Positions 7,538-10,838 of a DNA stretch of 10,838 nt are shown one piece after another. Every line of letters begins with the position of its first letter. The first letter of the stretch is position 1. The translations under genes and the position numbers were made by a program. The stretch comes from an uncultured bacterium (GTDB taxonomy: Bacteria; Bacteroidota; Bacteroidia; Bacteroidales; JACABE01): assembly GCA_903911455.1 (NCBI GenBank), contig CAIWDQ010000429.1, positions 1-10,838 of the forward strand. The letters run 5' to 3'. Under the pieces are notes generated by a model. It did not search any database. It was not told the origin of the DNA and saw nothing but the letters and a program-made list of their open reading frames with translations.

Positions 7538-9256
7538 ATGAAAAAAATTCTCTTAACTCAGTTAATTATCTTATGTGTAATTACACTGTTTGCACAATCT
7601 CAGAAAGATCTTAAGTCGTCAGTTAAAGACGTTACAATCTTTACAACAGGTGCGCAAGTAACCAGAGCGGCTAATGTGTCGCTACAACCCGGAGTAAGTG
7701 AATTAGTATTTAATGGAGTTTCTCCATATTTGAATGTTTCGAGTATTCAAGCTTCAGGAAAAGGGAATTTTATTATTCTGGATACAAAGTATAATATTAA
7801 ATATCCGGAGCCTAAAGATGAAAATGAAACTGTAATTCCAGCAAGTTTGATTCGTAGAATTGAACATGCGCAGGATTCTCTTGCTGATATTAATTATGAT
7901 CTGGATGCTATTAAAGACAAAAGAGATCTTTACAATAAGCAAAAAGATATGCTTGTTAATAATCCAATTATGAATGGGAAAGGTAAAAGTGATTCATTGC
8001 CTATATTAAAGAACGCGATGGAGTTTCTGGATTATAAACTGAGTACTATAAATGTAGAGCTTCAGAAAATTAAAAGAGAAGAAGCTAAAACTATTGTCAG
8101 AAGAAATAAAGTGACTCTACATCTAAATGAATTAATCGAATATAAAAACCGATTGGAGAGCGATGAGAAGAAAATCAATTTACCCATTAACCAAATCATA
8201 GTTACTGTTTCATCAAAAGAAATAGTCAGTGGTAAATTATCAGTTACCTATATGACCTCTAAAGCCGGATGGACTCCAGCTTATGATATTAGGGTAAATG
8301 ATATTGGAGGACCTGTGGCTCTTACTTTAAAAGCCAATGTTTATCAGAATTCTGATGAAGATTGGAGTGATGTTAATATTAAACTATCTACAAATAACCC
8401 TTATAAATCGAGTATACGTCCTTATCTGGCTACATGGTATCTTAATTATTATATGCCTGTAAATTATCAGACTGCTAACTTTGGGTATACTACAAATGCA
8501 CCTTCTGCACAACCTGCTCATAGGGGTGAAGCTTATGAATCAGATGAAGCAAAACCTTCGAAAAGTAAAGCAGAAATGAAAAAGCTGCCTCCAACTCAAT
8601 ATGCTTCCGACTATGTTGTGCAATCTCAGAATATGACTAATGTTGAATATGAAGTAAGTCTTCCTTATTCTATCCCTTCTGATGGCAAATATCATCTAGT
8701 ATATGTTAAAGACAACGAAAATATCCCTGCAAAGTATAATCACTTCCTGGTTCCTAAAATGGATAAAGAGTCTTTTTTAGTAGCTAAATTAACTGGTTGG
8801 GAAGATCTAAATCTAATTGCTGCAAAAGCCAATATTTATTTTGAAGGTACATTTGTAGGTGAAACAACTATTGACCCAAGTGTAATAGCTGATACTTTAG
8901 AATTATCTTTAGGAAGAGATAAAGGTATAGCCGTTACCCGTAAGAAACTAAAGGATAAAGAACAGGAGCAAATGATTGGAAGTAATAAAACCAAGACAAT
9001 TACTATCGAAATCACTGTCAGGAATAATAAGAATGCTAATGTTGATCTTTCGCTCGAAGACCAGATACCTGTATCTAATGATAAAGATATTAAAGTTACT
9101 TTTAAAGACGATAATTTTTCAGGTATCTATAACGAAACAACCGGAATTCTTAACTGGAAACTTAAACTAAAGCCAAAAGAAAGTAAAGTGGTTACTTTTA
9201 CATATGTTATAAAATATGATAGAGATAAATCGTTGATAAATGTAGGGAATTTGTAG
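7538..9256 (+). CDS. DUF4140/DUF4139 domain protein (mucoidy inhibitor MuiA-like)
   Basis: 572 residues, ATG start preceded by an A-rich leader. A signal peptide covers about 1-19 (hydrophobic core 4-18, cut near LFAQ), so the protein is periplasmic or surface exposed. Residues about 28-130 match DUF4140 (VKDVTIFTTGAQVTR at 29-43, then a GVSELVFNGVSPYL segment). Residues about 100-210 are rich in Lys, Glu and Leu and probably coiled coil. Residues about 230-560 match DUF4139: LSVTYMTSKAGWTPAYDIRV at 234-253, DEDWSDVNIKLST at 273-285, and the C-terminal LNWKLKLKPKES...TFTYVIKYD. The length fits the family and no domain is broken. MuiA-type proteins were named for suppressing mucoidy, and the biochemical activity is not known. 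A low-complexity linker (about 317-352) interrupts the DUF4139 region, which is common in relatives. The gene diverges from the T9SS operon and shares its promoter region, but a functional link is not shown. Confidence 0.88.
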   Translation: MKKILLTQLIILCVITLFAQSQKDLKSSVKDVTIFTTGAQVTRAANVSLQPGVSELVFNGVSPYLNVSSIQASGKGNFIILDTKYNIKYPEPKDENETVIPASLIRRIEHAQDSLADINYDLDAIKDKRDLYNKQKDMLVNNPIMNGKGKSDSLPILKNAMEFLDYKLSTINVELQKIKREEAKTIVRRNKVTLHLNELIEYKNRLESDEKKINLPINQIIVTVSSKEIVSGKLSVTYMTSKAGWTPAYDIRVNDIGGPVALTLKANVYQNSDEDWSDVNIKLSTNNPYKSSIRPYLATWYLNYYMPVNYQTANFGYTTNAPSAQPAHRGEAYESDEAKPSKSKAEMKKLPPTQYASDYVVQSQNMTNVEYEVSLPYSIPSDGKYHLVYVKDNENIPAKYNHFLVPKMDKESFLVAKLTGWEDLNLIAAKANIYFEGTFVGETTIDPSVIADTLELSLGRDKGIAVTRKKLKDKEQEQMIGSNKTKTITIEITVRNNKNANVDLSLEDQIPVSNDKDIKVTFKDDNFSGIYNETTGILNWKLKLKPKESKVVTFTYVIKYDRDKSLINVGNL

Positions 9257-9292
9257 ACCTCACCCCAACCCTCTCCTAAAAGGCGAGGGAGC
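9257..9292 (+). repeat. GC-rich palindromic intergenic element, copy A
   Basis: Begins right after the stop codon of the DUF4139 gene. CCCTCTCCT (9269-9277) pairs with AGGCGAGGG (9281-9289) with one internal mismatch around an AAA loop, preceded by CCTCACCCCAA. This CCTCACCCC / CTCTCC-GGAGAGG type of sequence is a familiar dispersed intergenic repeat in Bacteroidota and other bacteria. There is no U-run after the stem, so it is a poor terminator but could stabilise the transcript's 3' end. It is strikingly GC-rich compared with its surroundings. Confidence 0.6.
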
Positions 9293-9313
9293 AGGAGACA
9301 ACTGAGAATAAGA

Positions 9314-9369
9314 GATGGAGAGACTGGGAGATGGAGCGATGGAGCAACAATGAGACTAAGCGACTAAGA
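9314..9369 (+). repeat. Purine-rich tract with 8-bp period
   Basis: Seven consecutive octamers fall in register: GATGGAGA, GACTGGGA, GATGGAGC, GATGGAGC, AACAATGA, GACTAAGC, GACTAAGA. Almost all C and T residues occupy fixed columns, so the top strand is strongly purine-biased. It does not code for a plausible protein. It is part of the repeat-rich interval between the converging genes. Confidence 0.7.
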
Positions 9370-9372
9370 GAA

Positions 9373-9400
9373 TTAAAAATTAAGAATTAAGAATTAATAA
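9373..9400 (+). repeat. 7-bp tandem repeat (TTAAGAA)
   Basis: Four adjacent heptamers: TTAAAAA, TTAAGAA, TTAAGAA, TTAATAA. It follows the 8-bp-periodic purine tract directly but has a different period. It is short and AT-rich, with no coding potential. Confidence 0.6.
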
Positions 9401-9423
9401 TTGGGAACACTTTGAAATTGCGT

Positions 9424-9600
9424 TTGAATTCTTGAATACTTGAATTCTTGAATACTTGAATACTTGAATACTTGAATACTTGAATACTTGAATACTTGAA
9501 TTTTTAAATCACTATATCGCCAAATCTTTGAATCTTTGAATCTTTGAATACTTGAATACTTGAATTTTTTAAACCACTATATCACCAAATCACCAAATCT
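9424..9600 (+). repeat. 8-bp tandem array (TTGAATAC / TTGAATCT) with a higher-order repeat
   Basis: Ten octamers beginning TTGAAT start exactly every 8 bp from 9424 to 9496. After a 24-bp spacer (three octamers) five more start at 9528, 9536, 9544, 9552 and 9560, in the same 8-bp register. The segment at 9496-9527 (TTGAATTTTTAAATCA then CTATATCGCCAAATCT) recurs at 9560-9592 with a few substitutions and one extra T, so a unit of about 64-65 bp has itself been duplicated. The tail at about 9582-9597 shows ATCACCAA twice, again 8 bp apart. Every frame is repetitive and no protein is credible. Confidence 0.8.
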
Positions 9601-9720
9601 TTAAATTTATTAGTGTTTAAATCTGTGTATTCAGTGGATAAGGTTTAGAAAAATAGATTTAATGCTTCGACAACATTCAGCAACCGTAAATTGAAGTCTT
9701 GTGATTATTTTCCATGTTTT
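9601..9720. other. Non-coding spacer with possible decayed intergenic repeats
   Basis: No gene is visible. AAATCTGTGTATTCAGTGG at about 9618-9636 resembles the AATCTGTG / ATCAGTGG repeats often seen between Bacteroidota genes. TTCGAC...TCAGCAACC at 9666-9685 could be a diverged, inverted relative of the TGAGCGAAGTCGAA segment at 9741-9754. Both are impressions from sequence similarity and not confirmed copies. Confidence 0.3.
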
Positions 9721-9766
9721 CCTTCCTCGCCTAAGGTCCTTGAGCGAAGTCGAAAGGGGAGGGGTT
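9721..9766 (-). repeat. GC-rich palindromic element, copy B, apparently interrupted by a TTCGACTTCGCTCA-type repeat
   Basis: On the minus strand an outer arm CCTCCCCT (9755-9762) pairs with AGGCGAGG (9725-9732) with one mismatch. The second arm is identical to the corresponding arm of copy A (9281-9288), and the mismatch falls at the same C. Copy A has a 3-base loop, whereas here about 22 bp lie between the arms, including TTCGACTTCGCTCAAGG (minus strand, about 9738-9754). That segment is itself like a common dispersed repeat of this phylum. The simplest reading is one small repeat sitting in the loop of another. Confidence 0.5.
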
Positions 9767-9770
9767 AAAT

Positions 9771-9813
9771 AAAAAAGCCTCTGTTTCAAATACGAAACTG
9801 AGGCTTCTTTTTT
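9771..9813. terminator. Strong bidirectional rho-independent terminator
   Basis: AAGCCTCTGTTTC (9775-9787) pairs with GAAACTGAGGCTT (9794-9806) over 13 bp with a single T-T mismatch and a 6-base loop (AAATAC). It is flanked by A6 at 9771-9776 and T6 at 9808-9813, so both strands read as stem plus U-tract. On the minus strand it lies about 43 bp past the stop codon of the small basic-protein gene and is its natural terminator. On the plus strand it would stop any read-through from the DUF4139 gene about 500 bp upstream. Confidence 0.88.
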
Positions 9814-9855
9814 AGGCATTACCCGGAATAATTAGTTAACCCGGATCTCAAGAGC

Positions 9856-10230
9856 TTAGCTTGGAGTAGTAGCAGGTACTATTGCTACTTTCTTCTTCTT
9901 GTTGTGATTAATGTCGGAAGATCTTTTGCCTCCGGCTTTTTCGAACTCACTGCTATCTTTGCCATACTTTGCAGCAATAGCATCGATAACACGGTTACTC
10001 ATTGCTCTCAGTTCTTTAAGCAATGCATCCAACTCATTAGATAAGGCGTCTGTAACACCCAATGCTAAATTTAATGCTGCTTGTTTGGCAACTGCCGCAG
10101 CAATCAATGAAGTATAGTCTGCAAGTGTTAATTCTGCAGTTACTTCAAATACAGGATCAATTCCTGCAACTCCTTCTTTTCTGGTTTCAGCTTTGCTGAT
10201 AACCTTTGACGCTCTTTTTTTTCGAGCCAT
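9856..10230 (-). CDS. Small basic protein of unknown function
   Basis: 124 residues, ATG start, TAA stop, no signal peptide or membrane segment. I do not recognise a named family. The N-terminus (MARKKRASKVISKAETRK) and the C-terminal third (AGGKRSSD, then NHNKKKK at 108-114) are strongly basic. The middle, about 32-90, is Ala/Leu-rich and predicted helical or coiled (SNELDALLKELRAMSNRVIDAIAAKYG). Before the basic tail comes YGKDSSEFEKAGGKRSSD, a pattern that I associate, without having checked it, with small uncharacterised Bacteroidota and cyanobacterial proteins. The charge pattern would fit a nucleic-acid or ribosome-associated protein, but that is a guess. Codon use is ordinary, it has its own strong terminator (9771-9813) and an upstream region rich in repeated half-sites, so it is very likely a real, separately transcribed gene. 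A same-span plus-strand reading frame (9911-10117) is its shadow. Confidence 0.8.
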   Translation of the reverse strand: MARKKRASKVISKAETRKEGVAGIDPVFEVTAELTLADYTSLIAAAVAKQAALNLALGVTDALSNELDALLKELRAMSNRVIDAIAAKYGKDSSEFEKAGGKRSSDINHNKKKKVAIVPATTPS

Positions 10231-10246
10231 ATTTATATATATTAAT

Positions 10247-10276
10247 TTGTAAGCTTACTATTTTTTTTGCTTACAA
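10247..10276 (-). promoter_or_regulatory. 8-bp inverted repeat upstream of the small basic-protein gene
   Basis: TTGTAAGC at 10247-10254 and GCTTACAA at 10269-10276 are perfect inverted copies with a 14-bp T-rich spacer, 17-46 bp upstream of the start codon. It could be a repressor site or, if transcribed, a leader hairpin. No Shine-Dalgarno sequence is visible between it and the ATG. Confidence 0.4.
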
Positions 10277-10312
10277 TATTCCTATCTGCAATAAGTGTGC
10301 CAAAGTCTCTTT

Positions 10313-10462
10313 TTGTCAGTATTTTTGACATATTGTCAGTAAATCTGTTAAAATGCTAACAAATTCACGGAATTGTCTGTATTTTCAGTAAAAGTATGAC
10401 ATAATGGCAGACTTTTTGACAAAGCAACGTTTTTGTGTCATTAATGAGTAATTATTTTGTCA
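10313..10462. promoter_or_regulatory. Cluster of TGTCA/TGACA half-sites upstream of the small basic-protein gene
   Basis: TGTCA occurs at 10314, 10334, 10436 and 10458, and TGACA at 10326, 10397 and 10417: seven exact hits in about 150 bp, where well under one is expected by rough base composition. TTGTCAGTA at 10313 and 10333 and TTGTCTGTA at 10373 are 20 and 40 bp apart, multiples of two helical turns. TGACA-TAT-TGTCA (10326-10338) is a perfect dyad, TGACA-TAA-TGGCA (10397-10409) an imperfect one, and ATTTTG-T-CAAAAT (10454-10466 or within one base) a third symmetric site. This looks like an array of transcription-factor sites in front of the minus-strand gene. The binding protein is unknown. 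Confidence 0.45.
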
Positions 10463-10466
10463 AAAT

Positions 10467-10588
10467 CTCTGTTTATTTTTTACTCCAAACAAAGGGTTTG
10501 TATTTCTTTTTAACTTGATATATGAGTTAAGTAACAGTAATATAATGAAATAATCAATATTTTAACTTGTTTTTCCTCGACAAATCAT
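10467..10588. other. AT-rich non-coding spacer with two small inverted repeats
   Basis: No gene is visible. CAAAC (10486-10490) pairs with GTTTG (10496-10500) and is followed by a T-rich stretch, and TTAACT (10510-10515) pairs with AGTTAA (10525-10530). Both stems are short and may be chance. Confidence 0.35.
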
Positions 10589-10838
10589 TCGATTAAGTCG
10601 AAGGATCATACGATCTTTTGCAAAAACATGTCGATCAAGTCGAAGGATCATACGATCTTTTGCAAAAACACGTCGATCAAGTCGAAGGATCATACGATCT
10701 TTTGCAAAAATACGTCGATCAAGTCGAAGGATCATACGATCTTTTGCAAAAACACGTCGATCAAGTCGAAGGATCATACGATCTTTTGCAAAAACACGTC
10801 GATCAAGTCGAAGGATCATACGATCTTTTGCAAAAATA
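10589..10838 (+). repeat. 42-bp tandem minisatellite, six units, running off the window
   Basis: Units start at 10589, 10631, 10673, 10715, 10757 and 10799, exactly 42 bp apart; the sixth is cut at 40 bases by the window edge. The core is TCGATCAAGTCGAAGG, then ATCATACGATC, then the 10-bp palindrome TTTTGCAAAA, then ACACG. Copies are nearly identical: the first unit differs at GATT for GATC and ends ACATG, and units 3 and 6 have ATA where the others have ACA. All differences are C/T changes. Each full unit carries three GATC sites. Because 42 is a multiple of three, four of six frames are open, so the long minus-strand frame here is not evidence of a gene. Confidence 0.92.

Noticed and set aside
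7754..7942. 62-residue minus-strand frame
   Set aside because: Antisense shadow inside the DUF4140/DUF4139 gene.
8976..9170. 64-residue plus-strand frame
   Set aside because: Out-of-frame shadow inside the DUF4140/DUF4139 gene.
9631..9819. 62-residue minus-strand frame
   Set aside because: It runs through the bidirectional terminator and the GC-rich palindromic element; no recognisable domain and no leader.
9257..9855. Insertion sequence or transposon in the repeat-rich interval
   Set aside because: No transposase fragment, no long terminal inverted repeats and no target-site duplication seen; only small intergenic repeats.
9911..10117. 68-residue plus-strand frame
   Set aside because: Antisense to the small basic-protein gene, which has the better start, terminator and composition.
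10562..10819. 85-residue minus-strand frame made of a 14-residue repeat
   Set aside because: It is only the translation of the 42-bp array; three other frames are equally open, copy differences show no coding bias, and there is no non-repetitive domain.
10589..10838. CRISPR array
   Set aside because: Units are contiguous 42-mers with no unique spacers and no cas genes nearby.

Overview
The window reads as a chromosomal segment of an AT-rich member of the Bacteroidota. The evidence is a three-gene block of type IX secretion system (T9SS) type: an outer-membrane OmpA-like protein, a PorP/SprF-family protein and a large secreted protein ending in a gliding-motility-associated (CHU_C, type B) sorting domain. 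Start codons lack obvious Shine-Dalgarno sequences and promoters look like TTG/TAnnTTTG variants, both usual in this phylum. I cannot name a genus.

Layout. Positions 1-246 are non-coding, AT-rich DNA with a stem-loop directly after the last gene of the minus-strand operon. Positions 247-7321 hold three minus-strand genes packed with gaps of 3 and 16 bp. Transcription order is: the 1344-residue multidomain surface/secreted protein (GTG start), the 341-residue PorP/SprF-family protein (TTG start, one codon after the preceding stop and in the same frame), and a 664-residue TPR/beta-propeller/OmpA protein resembling PorE. The likely logic is that the cargo is exported by the T9SS, with the PorP/SprF partner as its outer-membrane acceptor and the OmpA-like protein tying that partner to peptidoglycan. 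Positions 7322-7537 are a divergent promoter region holding three exact copies of a 12-mer at 31-32 bp intervals. Positions 7538-9256 (plus strand) encode a periplasmic or surface DUF4140/DUF4139 (MuiA-type) protein of unknown biochemical function.

Positions 9257-9855 lie between converging genes and are packed with intergenic repeats: a GC-rich palindromic element, a purine-rich 8-bp-periodic tract, a 7-bp-periodic tract, a long 8-bp-periodic TTGAATAC array with a 64-65 bp higher-order repeat, a second palindromic element that appears to be interrupted by another dispersed repeat, and a strong bidirectional terminator. Positions 9856-10230 (minus) encode a small, basic, uncharacterised protein. 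Its upstream region carries an 8-bp inverted repeat close to the start codon and a dense cluster of TGTCA/TGACA half-sites. From 10589 to the window edge runs a nearly perfect 42-bp minisatellite that continues outside the window.

I see no RNA genes, transposase, integrase, CRISPR array or defence system. The most unusual material is non-coding: the repeat-rich convergent region, the half-site cluster and the 42-bp array.
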